Shown one piece after another: positions 49,178-59,582 of a stretch of DNA of 64,000 bases. A program made the translations under genes and the position numbers. The notes beneath the pieces were generated by a model that saw only the letters and a program-made list of their open reading frames with translations, did not search any database and was not told where the DNA came from. The first letter of the stretch is position 1. Each line of letters begins with the position of its first letter. The stretch spans positions 18,915,501 through 18,979,500 of the forward strand of contig JARKIP010000021.1 in NCBI GenBank assembly GCA_029990175.1. The letters are read 5' to 3'. The stretch comes from Petunia secreta (lineage: Eukaryota; Streptophyta; Magnoliopsida; Solanales; Solanaceae).

Positions 49178-52100
49178 CCCCCCTTCAAGCTAGATGTACT
49201 GAAAACATTCATTACACCTAGCTTGGACAAAAGAACCTCATGTTGACTCCTTGCCAATGCCTTAGTGAGTATATCAGCTGCCTGCTCCTTAGTATTGATG
49301 TAGACTGGTTTGATCAAACCATTTTGAACCTTCTCTCTGATGAAATAACAGTCAATTTCTATGTGCTTGGTTCTCTCATGAAAAACTGGATTTGCAGCAA
49401 TTTGGATTGCTGACTTACTATCACAATACAGCTCCACTGGTTGCCTTACTTGAAGTCCCAGTTCTCTCAGCAGCCTTGACACCCAAATCACTTCTGCGGT
49501 CAGTGTTGCTAGGCTTCTGTACTCTGCCTCAGCAGAACTTCTGAATACAATGTCCTGTTTCTTAGACCTCCAAGATATCAGGGAGTTGCCAAGCTTCAGC
49601 AAATAACCTATAACTGACCTCCTTGTGTTTGGGCAAGATGCCCAGTCAGCATCACAGAACCCAACCAGTCTTTCAGGCCTTCCTGTTGTCATGAGCAATC
49701 CCTGTCCTGGTTGCCCTTTAATGTATCTGATCACCCTTAGTGCAGTATTCCAATGTGATTGTTTAGGCTTTTGCATGAATTGACTCAAGGTCTGAACTGT
49801 GAAAGCAATATCTGGCCTAGTTATGGTAAGATACAACAGCTTCCCAATCATTCTCTGATACTGTACCACATTCCTCATATGTGGATCATCCTTCCTGTTC
49901 TAATACTCTATTCTAGTCAGCTTCAAATTACATTCCAATGGAGTATGAACTGGCTTAGCTGCTCCCATTCCAGCTTCAGCAATGAGCTCCAAAGCAAACT
50001 TTCTTTGGTTCATCAAAATGCCTTTCTTGGATCTACTAAACTCAATTCCAAGAAAGTACTTCAGTTCCCCCAAATCCTTGATCTTGAAGTTCTTGTGCAG
50101 CACCTCTTTTGTGTCTTGGATCAGCTGAGCATCATTCCCAGTGATCAACAGATCATCCACATATACTAATATAATTACAATCTTGTTGCCTTTCTTCTTA
50201 GTGAATAATGAATAATCCAGATAGCTTTGTGAGTATCCTGACTTCACCAGTGCCTCTGTCAGCTTGTAGTTCCATTGCCTTGATGCTTGTTTAAGTCCAT
50301 AGAGTGACTTAACAAGCCTGCAGACCACATTAGGACCACCTTTATGACAGAAGCCTTTTGGCAGCTCCATATACACCTCCTCATATAGGTCACCTTGCAA
50401 GAATGCATTGAACACATCCATTTGATACACAGTCCAATTCTCTGCAGCTGCTAATGCAATAACAGCTCTGACTGTTACCATTTTCACCACTGGTGAAAAA
50501 GTCTCTTGATAATCCACACCTTCAGTCTGACGGTAGCCCTTTGCTACTAATCTTGCTTTAAATCTCTCAACCTCTCCACTAGCTTGGTACTTGATTTTAT
50601 ATACCCATCTACAACCAATGGCTCTCTTCCCTTTAGGCAGTGCCACTAGTTTCCATGTACCATTATTCTCTAGTGCTTGTATTTCTTGTTTCATTGCTTC
50701 CACCCATCTTGTGTCCTTGGCTGCATCCTCATATGATCTTGGCTCTGTGTCAACTGACATCTTCCCTAAATATGCCTTGTACTGTGGTGAAACTTGTTCA
50801 TAGCTCATATAGTTAGCCAATGCACATGGCTTTCCCTTTCCAGTAGTTTTGAAAACATAGTCCTGCATCCATGTGGGTGGTTTGGAACTCCTAGAAGACT
50901 TCCTTGAGGTCTGGTTATTAGCTATGTTGTGTACTGGTTCAGTATCTACCACATCTTCAGCTATACATTGAGACTCTACCTCTGCATTGCCATGAAGCAA
51001 GTCTTGTATCTCAATAGTGTTGCTCTCAAGTAGTACAACAGGATCTGCCTGATCTTGATCATGAGGGTGGGTGTTGTTCAGATCCCCATCTCCTGTGTGA
51101 GTGCCTTGTGAAATAGGCTGATCAAGACCCTGATTCCTCTCACAAGTGAAGTCTGGATCCCCACCTGAACAATTCTGATGATGAAGTGGAAACACAGGAC
51201 ATTCCCTTTTGTATAAACATTTGAAGGGATAAATTCCTTCCTTGAATATTACATCTCTGCTGACAACCACCTTTCTAGCCTCCAGGTCATATAGTATGTA
51301 CCCCTTCTGAGTTGATGAATAGCCTAACAACACTGATGTACCTGCTCTTGGTGAGAATTTGTCAGACTTGACCAGCTTAGTAAAATAGCCCAGACATCCA
51401 ATGACTCTGAGATGAGATAAGGATGGCTTCTTGCCATGAAACAGTTCATATGGTGACTTTCCCTGAAGCACAGCTGTGGGGAGTCTGTTAATAAGGTATA
51501 CTGCTGTAGAACACAGTGTCCCCAAAATCTGGTGGGAATACCTGCCTGGTGTTTAAGAGATCTGGCCACCTCCAAAATGTGCCTATGCTTTCTTTCCACC
51601 ACTCCATTTTGCTGTGGAGTGTGTGGACAACTACTCTGGTGTATGATCCCTAAAGAGCTGAAGAGTGCATTACATTCTTTATTAAAAAATTCACTCCCAT
51701 TATCAGACCTAACTATCTTCACACAGCAATTGAACTGATTTTGAACCAATGAGAGAAAAGTTTTGATCACAGCAAACACATCACTTTTAAGTTTGATTAA
51801 GTAGAGCCAAGTCATCCTACTATAGTCATCAACAACTGTTAAGAAGAATCTGTTCCCATCATATGTAACTGTTCTGTAAGAACCCCATACATCCATGTGA
51901 ATCAAATAAAAAATCGCACTACTCTTAGTACTACTAGAAGGAAATGGCTGTCTGGTTTGCTTGGCTATTGGACACACAGTACAGCTATCAATGCAGCTAT
52001 CTTTATTTCCTTTTACTACAGACATCTGATGCATGACTTTTATTGAAGGGTGACCTAGTCTCCTATGCCATAGCATTTCTTCACTTGGATGAGTTGCTCC

Positions 52101-53741
52101 TGAACTGAGTGAATTACTTGGTTCTTCTTCAACTGTCACAAAACCATGGTTCTTGGTATGAATGGGCAAGTAGTATAAACCATCCTTTTCCTTACCAGTC
52201 CTCATCACCTTCCCAGTGGAGAGGTCCTGAAAAACACATATCTTAGGAAGAAAAGTTACTGAACAGTTCAGCTGTCTGGTAAGTTGAGATACTGAAAGCA
52301 AATCAAACTTATATTCTGGCACTACTAACACATCTTTCAACAAGGTCTCATTTAAGAATCTGTATGATCCTGTATGTGTTACTGAGGTAAAGTGACCATT
52401 TGGCAAGTGTACTTTCTTATCATTAGGGGCAGGTACTGTGTATAATTCTTCTAAAACATCTGGGGATGATATCATGTGACTAGATGCTCCAGAGTCAATA
52501 ACCCATTGCCTTTGCTCAGTGTTAGCTAAAAAGATTCTTGAGTTAGCACTATATGTCTCAGATATACCTGCCATGTTAGCTGAGGCCATCACATCTTCTT
52601 CCTTGCTGAGTAACTTCATGAGCTGCTGATACTGTGCTTGTGAGATCCCAAACTGCTCCACATTGTGAGCTCCTTGAGCTGGTGGATTATATCCTGAACT
52701 AGAGGCATTATTAGGATAATACCCTGTTGTCTCAACTGAAGCCTGATTAGCAGTACTGTTATTGTAACTATTTGGTCCTTTTGACCTGTTTCTATTATCA
52801 TTTGGATAACCATGTAATTTCCAGCAACCATCAATGTTGTGGTTGTTCAAACCACAATGATCACAGTGCATATTCCCTTTCTTAACTTGAGAGTTCCTTT
52901 GATTTCTATTTCCACCACTCCTGGATCCACCTTTGGACATTGGATTGTATCTCTTGTTTCCAGAATTACCAGCATAGAGTGCTGCAGTATCATTCAGCTC
53001 ACTTCCAATGTGACTACCAGCTGTTACCCTCTGGCTCTCATCAGATATGATCATTGAATAGGCCTTGTTAACAGTTGGCATAGGGTTCATCATAAGGATC
53101 TGACTACGAGCCTGACTATATGCATCACTTAATCCCATCAGAAAAGCAAACAATCGAAGGTATTGAATGTGATCCACATACAGCTTTGATTTGTCACACC
53201 CACAGGCAGGTGGTGGTATGAGAGAATCAAATTCATCCCAAAGTAGGCGTAATTTTGAAAAATATGCAGAGACAGACAAATTCCCTTGGTTAACTGTGCA
53301 AATCTCCCTATGAATTTGATAAATTCTAGATCCATCGATTTTATCAAATCGCTCCTTTAGATCAGCCCATACATCAGCAGCATTTGTAGCATATACAATT
53401 CCACTAAACAATTCCCTAAAAACTGTGTTCATAATCCAGGAAAGGACAAAGGCATTGCATTTCTCCCATTGTTCCCCAAATTTTGGATCATATTCACACT
53501 TCTTACAAGTTCCGAGTACAAAACCTAATTTACTCTTAGCTCGCAGAGAAATGAGCATTGCTCTACTCCACATTGAGTAATTCTCTGTGCCTATGAGCTG
53601 AATAGAGGTTAAGATCGAACCTGTGGTATCTGAAGGGTGCAGATACAAAGGGTGGTTATGCTTTTCATCCAGAAAATCAAAGCTTTGATTATCAACTACT
53701 GCTGTTGATGGAGACGCCATTGATGCAGGTTTGAAGCTCAC
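49159..53741 (-). pseudogene. Copia gag-pol polyprotein gene with one frameshift and one stop
   Basis: From 53741 the frame encodes a copia-type gag (HPLYLHPSDTTGSILTSIQL), a CCHC knuckle (CDHCGLNNHNIDGC, near 52850), aspartic protease (WVIDSGASSHM), the pre-integrase motif (LWHRRLGHPS) and integrase (HMDVWG, DDYSRM, RSDNGSEF). Near 51530 the frame shifts by one position within the integrase C-terminal region. It continues in another frame through the integrase tail, reverse transcriptase (YQMDVFNAFLQGDLYEEVYM, YVDDLLI) and RNase H (GFCDADWASCP, SSAEAEYRSLA). A TAG stop near 49898 separates reverse transcriptase from RNase H. These two lesions in otherwise intact sequence fit a young copy recently inactivated. 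Confidence 0.9.
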
Positions 53742-53802
53742 TGAATCGCGGAAGAACTGTCAGAATCGAGGTGAATATATGGTGATTCTAGCTCTGATAC
53801 CA

Positions 53803-54091
53803 TGAAGAATTCTGACCTAGCTTGTGCTGAAGATCAATGGAGATTTAGAGAGAGAAAGTGAGAAGAATTCTGTTTGTATTAATTGATTTCTACAACTGTA
53901 TATAGATGTATATATAAGCTAACTACCCACTAACTAATAACAAACCTTACTCCACTAACTAATCCACTAACTAACTTAAAAACCTGACCAACTAACTGTA
54001 CACGTCAGCTAACATCTCAACTAACTAAACTGCTAAACTGCACACTTCAGCTAACTACATTTCTACTAACTATCAACCATTATCTCTAATA
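53803..54091 (-). repeat. 5' LTR of the copia element
   Basis: 289 bp. The primer-binding site for initiator tRNA-Met directly abuts it at about 53788-53802 (GCTCTGATACCA on the plus strand). The ATCTG duplication follows at 54092-54096. Confidence 0.95.
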
Positions 54092-54740
54092 ATCTGCATA
54101 GCTAGAAGTCATCCATGTACTAGATCTCTACCATCGATCTTGTTGTAAAATGAATTCCATCGAAACAGCACTCTTATAAGTTGAATATAGATGGTGCAGC
54201 TTCTCAAGGTAAAGGAGACATTGGAGGTCTAATCTGTAATTACAAAGGGCATTGGATTGTGCGATTTAATACACATTCCTTCTGCTAATCATACTTTTCA
54301 GTGAACTTCTTTCTCTTTGGCATGGCTTAAAAATAGCTGTAGAAAATAATCTAAAACCTCTGGAGATTGATACTGATTCTACCGAAGTAATTGATATGAT
54401 CAACTCATCTATTTTTCATGGTTGTAGGTTAATGATGCACCAGTTGCAATTACCAATGCTTAACCACTGCTTCAGAGAACAGAACCAAGTCGCAGATCAT
54501 CTTGCCAAGTAGGGGCTAATTAAAAAGATCTGCAAATGCCAAGCTTTTTGTGATGGTCAGGCCACCAAGTTACGTGATAGCTTGTTTTTTTGAAAGATTT
54601 GCATGTAATACTACTACTGTAACTATTTCTACTTCTACTTGTAAGCATGTAGCCAACTTTGGCAACTCCATAACTCGAGAGAACTCTATTATGTCCAGAT
54701 TTCCTCTAGTATTAATATAATCATTGTTTGCATCCAAAAA
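54092..54740 (+). mobile_element. Decayed LINE, 3' segment with RNase H remnant and poly-A
   Basis: The sequence resumes the LINE after the copia insertion. It encodes an RNase H-like remnant (LLSLWHGLKIAVENNLKPLE, EIDTDSTEVIDMINSSIF, FREQNQVADHLAK) with stops, typical of plant LINE ORF2 C termini. It ends in a short A-run near 54736-54744. I could not identify the LINE's own target-site duplication. Confidence 0.8.
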
Positions 54741-54782
54741 AAAGTTAGCTCGCTCTTTTGGATTTAAGAAAAAAAGAAAGAA

Positions 54783-57140
54783 TTGCACATGATATCTAAC
54801 ATAATCTACTAACATAAGTCATAGACAATTAACCAAAAAATAAGCCTTAGCTAGAAATTGACCCTTCTCAATCCCTTAAACTCTTTACTTTTCTTTTTCT
54901 AGTTAAAATCAGAAAGTGTGCGTCTATGAATAATTAAACCACTCACTTTTTTGCAGGAGACAGACATTCGTATATGGAGGTATCATTAGGTCTTTGAAAT
55001 CATAAAAAATGGAAGATCGAAATTTAATTTCAGAAAGGAATTAACCATTTTAGTTTCTTAGTATTCTTTTCCATTGGCTCTTTGATATTGGAAAATGAAC
55101 ATATAATTTTGAGTTAATTCCTAAAATGGTCACTGAATTATTGATAAGTATCTAAAAGAGTCACTTTCTTTTGGTTTGGGACGAAAATATCACTCAACTT
55201 ATCCAAAATATCTTAAAAAGCCATTCTCCTAAATTGTGGGTTAAAGGTCACCGGAAAATACTGACATGGAAATTTATTTTTATTTTTTTTTCCCAGCACA
55301 TTTTAGTTCTTTTTATTAAAAGTTAATTCAATAAATATTTTAATTTTTTTCTTAAAATACCAAATTATTTATTTATTAAATATCCACATACTACTTGATC
55401 CAAAATGGATCTACTTAAGACTACCTTATTTTAGTTCTCTTTATTAAAAGTGAATCCACTAAATATTTTAATTTTTTTTGTAAAAAAATCAAATTATTTA
55501 TTTATGAAATACCTACATGCTACTTGACCCAAAACAGGTCTTTTTAAGATTATTTCAACGAGTTTTATTGATGTATGTTATTTGTGTTCTCAAGTCATGG
55601 TACGGGTAAAATACAAGATAAATTCTAAATCCTCCCAAGAGACAACTGTCTTTTACATACCATTCCATAAAAGGTTAATATTAAAACATTTTAACAAACA
55701 AGAGCTTGTCTAAATGTCCCACTAAGCGTTGGGAGCGCCATTGTCAACAAAAAAAAGTATCATACTATGCTAAAATAAGTTTTTTACATAATCCCAATAA
55801 GAGTAACATACGACGCATTTTTTCTGCATTTCTTGAGAAGACCCGTTTTGGGTCAAGTAGCATGTGGGTATTTCATAAATAAAAAATTTGATATTTAAAA
55901 AAAAAAGAAATTAAAATATTTATCGGATTTACTTTTAATAAAAAGAACTAAAATAAAGTAGCCTTAAGAAGACCCATTTTGGGTCAAGTAGTATGTGGGT
56001 ATTTCATAAATAAATAATTTGATATTTTAAAAAAATAAAATTAAAATGTTTATTGGATTAACTTTTAATAAAAAGAACTAAAATCTGCTGAAAAAAGAAA
56101 AAAAACTAAAATAAAATTCCGCATTTTTCGCTGACCTTTAACCCACAATTTAGGAGAATGACTTTTTAAGCTATTTTGGATAAGTTGAGAGATATTTTTG
56201 TCCCAAACCAAAGGAAAGTGACTTTTTTTTAGATACTTATCAATAATTCAATGACCATTTTAGGAATTAACTCTATAATTTTTGCATAATATCAAACACA
56301 ATCTAGTCTAGTAACATAAAATAGACGATAATTAAACCTATAGATGCTTTAACTAGATGTTGACCCTTGTCAATTCCTTAACTTTTTAACTTTTCTGCTT
56401 TTCTTTTTTCTCATAATATGATAATGTGTACGTCAAGCTTCTAAATTAAACTGTGAACTTTGTTAGCAGGAGAGACTTTCAAATATCGATGTATCTAGTG
56501 GAAACCATAAAAATAAAAGATCAAATTGAAGCGGAGGGAGGAACCCTTTTCTAATTTCAACAGTTTGATCTTTTCTCGATGGCTCTTCGATATTCAAAGA
56601 AGACCATATATGAGAATTTTAAATTGATTAAGATTTATATTTATATGTTTAATTAACTAAAAAATTTAACTAGACATAAATTAAATAAACTAGCGAATAA
56701 ACTAGAATTCTCATATCAATTTAAAATTAGTCTAAAAAACATAAATTTGCACATGATATGGATCTAACATAATCTAGTAACATAATGACATAGATAATTA
56801 AATAGCCCTTAAATGCTTATTTAAAAGTTGACTCTTCTTAGTTCCTTTCTGCTTTTTATGTCTATTTCATTAATTTTATTTTGCAAGACAACAAATACAG
56901 GCTTTAATGTAGATGAGATCTAAGCATCTCAATTTTGCCAAAAAAACAAATCAAAATTTATGTTTCTTTGCCTTTTTGGAGTATGAATAGACTAGTTACA
57001 CACTTCTCTATGAACACAAAATTACAATAATTCAAGTCTTCATTTATTGCTAAGTAGTCATTTTTTCCTATAAAAGGAGAGCAATCAGATGGGTTATATT
57101 TCATACTACACATTTCTCCTCTTTTCTCGAATATATTTTT
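54783..57140 (+). promoter_or_regulatory. Glucanase upstream region: three diverged tandem units with W-box cores
   Basis: A unit beginning TTGCACATGATAT or similar, and then AACATAATCTA, starts at 54783, 56282 and 56747. Each copy has a W-box core (TTGACC at 54858 and 56360, TTGACT at 56828) followed by CTT(C/G)T and a pyrimidine-rich stretch. W-boxes bind WRKY factors and are common in defence genes; function here is inferred. A TATA box (TATAAAA, 57069-57075) lies 68 bp before the ATG, consistent with a short 5' UTR. A foldback transposon (55111-56273) separates the first unit from the second. Confidence 0.7.
55111..56273. mobile_element. MULE-type foldback element, 1163 bp, with 9-bp target-site duplication
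   Basis: The element begins GAGTTAATTCCTAAAATGG and ends with the inverse CCATTTTAGGAATTAACTC. Complementarity extends roughly 150-170 bp on each side. The duplication TATAATTTT lies at 55102-55110 and 56274-56282; 9 bp is the Mutator superfamily length. Inside each long arm there are two tandem copies of a ~130-bp subunit (TTTTAGTTCTTTTTATTAAAAG .. ACTTGA(T)CCAAAA on the left; the inverse at about 55836-55960 and 55965-56085 on the right). The two halves are therefore nearly complementary over most of the element. No coding capacity. Confidence 0.9.
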
Positions 57141-57142
57141 AG

Positions 57143-58306
57143 ATGGCTAAATTCCTCTCCTCATTTGTTAGTGGTTCTACAGTGGCCATTCTTCTGCTTG
57201 TTGGATTGTTGCCAAATCTTCTAATATTAGGTATCACGTTTAGTTCTTGCATGCATAATACAAATGAATATTTTGTTTATTATATTTATTGTTCTATTCA
57301 ATTATAGAGTAACTAATTTTTTTTGTTGATCTTTTATTTTCATTGTATAGGAGTGCAATCAATTGGAGTATGCTATGGAAGAAATGGTAACAATTTACCA
57401 CCACCTCAAGATGTCATAAAACTTTATAAAAACAATGGTATAACAAACATGAGAGTTTATGATCCAATTCCTGAAGTCTTGAATGCTCTTAGGGGTTGTA
57501 ACATACCCATAATTTTGGACATTCCAAATCCTACACTTCAATCCTTAACAGATCCAAATGCAGCTATCACCTGGGTTCATGCCAATATTATTAGCTATTT
57601 TCCTAGTGTTAAAATCAAGTACATAGCAGTCGGAAATGAAGTTTCCCCAGGGTTTAATCAAACTGCACCATTTGCTCCTTTTCTTCTACCTGCCATGCAA
57701 AATGTGCATAAAGCATTAGTAAATGCTAAACTGCAAAACCAAATCAAAGTCTCAACAGTTATGTATTCAGGGGTTTTAACGAATACTTACCCTCCATCTA
57801 ACGCGATTTATCGCGAAGATTTAAGGGGTTTCATCAATCCAATAGTGCAGTTCCTGGCACATAATAACTTGCCATTGTTAGCAAATGTTTATCCATATTT
57901 TGCTTATCGTGGTGATCCAGCCCATGTTTCACTCCCTTATGCCATCTTTACCCAACCGAGACCAGATCCATCGGGTTATCGTAACTTGTTTGATGCAATG
58001 TTGGATGCTCATTATTATGCACTTGAGAAAGCTGGAGGATCTAAAATGGATATTGTTGTTGCTGAGAGTGGTTGGCCATCTGCTGGTGGATTTGGAGCAA
58101 CTATGGCTAATGCTGGGACTTATTATAAGAATTTAATTAGCCATGTGAAATCAGGTGCAGGAACTCCACACAAGCCTCGAAAAGCTATAGAAACATATTT
58201 GTTTGCTATGTTTGATGAAAATGTGAAAATAGGGGATGAGACAGAGAAGCATTATGGAGTGTTTTATCCAAATAAAGTCAAGAAGTATGATATTAAATTC
58301 AATTAG
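57143..58306 (+). CDS. Secreted endo-beta-1,3-glucanase (GH17, PR-2 type), two exons, 347 aa
   Basis: Exon 1 (57143-57230) encodes MAKFLSSFVSGSTVAILLLV and the rest of a signal peptide of about 30 residues. Exon 2 (57351-58306) joins in phase at a glycine codon. The intron position within the signal peptide is typical of plant GH17 glucanases. The mature protein starts near VQSIGVCYGRNGNNLP. Catalytic glutamates are seen in AVGNEVS (acid/base) and AESGWPSAG (nucleophile). The enzyme cleaves beta-1,3-glucans such as callose or fungal wall glucan. The protein ends HYGVFYPNKVKKYDIKFN, with no C-terminal vacuolar extension or GPI signal, so an extracellular acidic-type PR-2 protein is most likely. 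The frame is intact, with W-boxes upstream. Confidence 0.95.
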
Positions 58307-59582
58307 GATAGTTTGTTATGTATCAGTAGGATATAGATGACTGAGACTATATTCATGAATGTGGCTTCTAGTGAAAATCTATTATTCTAGCTAATTATAT
58401 AGTTGCGCATCTAATATATGGAATTTTAACTACTGATCTACTTTTCTCTATCTAGTCAGTCTATCTATATTGTTCCATGAATTTCGGAAGACGTACTAAA
58501 ATAAAAATTTATGAGAATTTGAAAATTATAATCTAATTAAATTTGTATGGCTTCAACTAACAATATGACCTTCAGGATTTGAATAAGGATACTCTTTCAA
58601 TGAATCCGCAAAGGGTAGCAACGCAAAATCTTGGAGGATAGATGAAAGTCTGATCGCGTAATATGGTGTGAGTAAAAAAACAGTGTTGCCTATAAAGCTT
58701 TTTCATATCTTCTAAGAGGATTAGAAGGGCACGTAAGATCTAGCAAGAGGTGAATTCATTATTTGAACTATGACTTCTAAATGAATAAAAACAACAACCT
58801 CAATGATTAATTAGCAATTGAGTTCTACCTTTCATTTTTTCTATAAATTTAGAAAATAACATTTAACACACACAGAGGCTGTCTAGGTCAAAACTAGTGA
58901 ATTTTGCCTAACCTTACTATCTAGAGAAGAATTAGCTAAAAGACCCTCTCAAATTTTTATTTAAAAAAAGACCTTCTATTTTCTTTATTTTTAATTTATT
59001 GAGGGAAAATGTTAAATGAGCTTATGTGTTGGTCGGGGTATGTTTAAAAATAAGAAAACTTGTGAGCATAAGTGTATATTATGGAAAAGTATATATATCT
59101 AACAAAAAAACGGGTCAAGTTGCGGGTCAAAAATCAAAGCGGCTCTTGGATATTTCAAACCAAACTCTTCCCTCTCTTCCAATTTTTTAGAAAAATCACT
59201 CGATTTTCCCTTCCCTTCCCTTCCCTCTCATCTTTTCTTCTATTAGTTTTCTCATTACCATTCTAGTTTCAAATTGTGCAAAACCACAACAGTATTTAAC
59301 AATTTTTGCCCGTTTTTTAAGATTTGAAGTAGCAGCTGAAGAATTTTGAAGAAATTTCAAATTCAGGTAAGAAACCCTAATATCATTATACTTTAGTTTT
59401 TCTAGTTCTTCGTTCCTATTTAAAAGTTATGAAGAAACGTCAATGGTGTTTTTCGAAGAAATTCAGGTTTTCTGTTTATTGTCTTTCTCCATTTTTTCTT
59501 TTTTGTTGTTTATGGATTTGCTCGTTTTACTTTATTATAGTTAATCAAGTGGGTTTCTTTAGATTTTATTTTGACATGCTTC
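58307..59582. other. Intergenic region downstream of the glucanase
   Basis: It includes the glucanase 3' UTR. Pyrimidine-rich TTCCCTTCCC repeats occur at about 59205-59225. No gene or complete element was recognised. The last part may be leader or intron of the following pseudogene. Confidence 0.4.

Larger units (their letters stand above)
48889..54091 (-). mobile_element. Ty1/copia LTR retrotransposon, nearly complete, 5203 bp
   Basis: The two LTRs are each 289 bp and the 5-bp target-site duplication ATCTG lies at 48884-48888 and 54092-54096. On the minus strand the primer-binding site TGGTATCAGAGCTAG directly follows the 5' LTR, and a polypurine tract TTGAAGGGGGG precedes the 3' LTR. LTRs differ at 4 of 289 positions by my count, so insertion is recent. 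The LTR ends are TA..CA, not the usual TG..CA; TACA termini are known for some plant Copia families. Domain order PR-IN-RT-RNase H assigns it to Copia. One frameshift and one stop interrupt the polyprotein. Confidence 0.95.

Noticed and set aside
48889..54091. Possibility that the reverse-transcriptase-bearing region is an endogenous pararetrovirus
   Set aside because: Two LTRs, a PBS/PPT pair, Copia domain order with integrase and RNase H, and a 5-bp duplication identify a Ty1/copia retrotransposon. No movement or coat protein is present.
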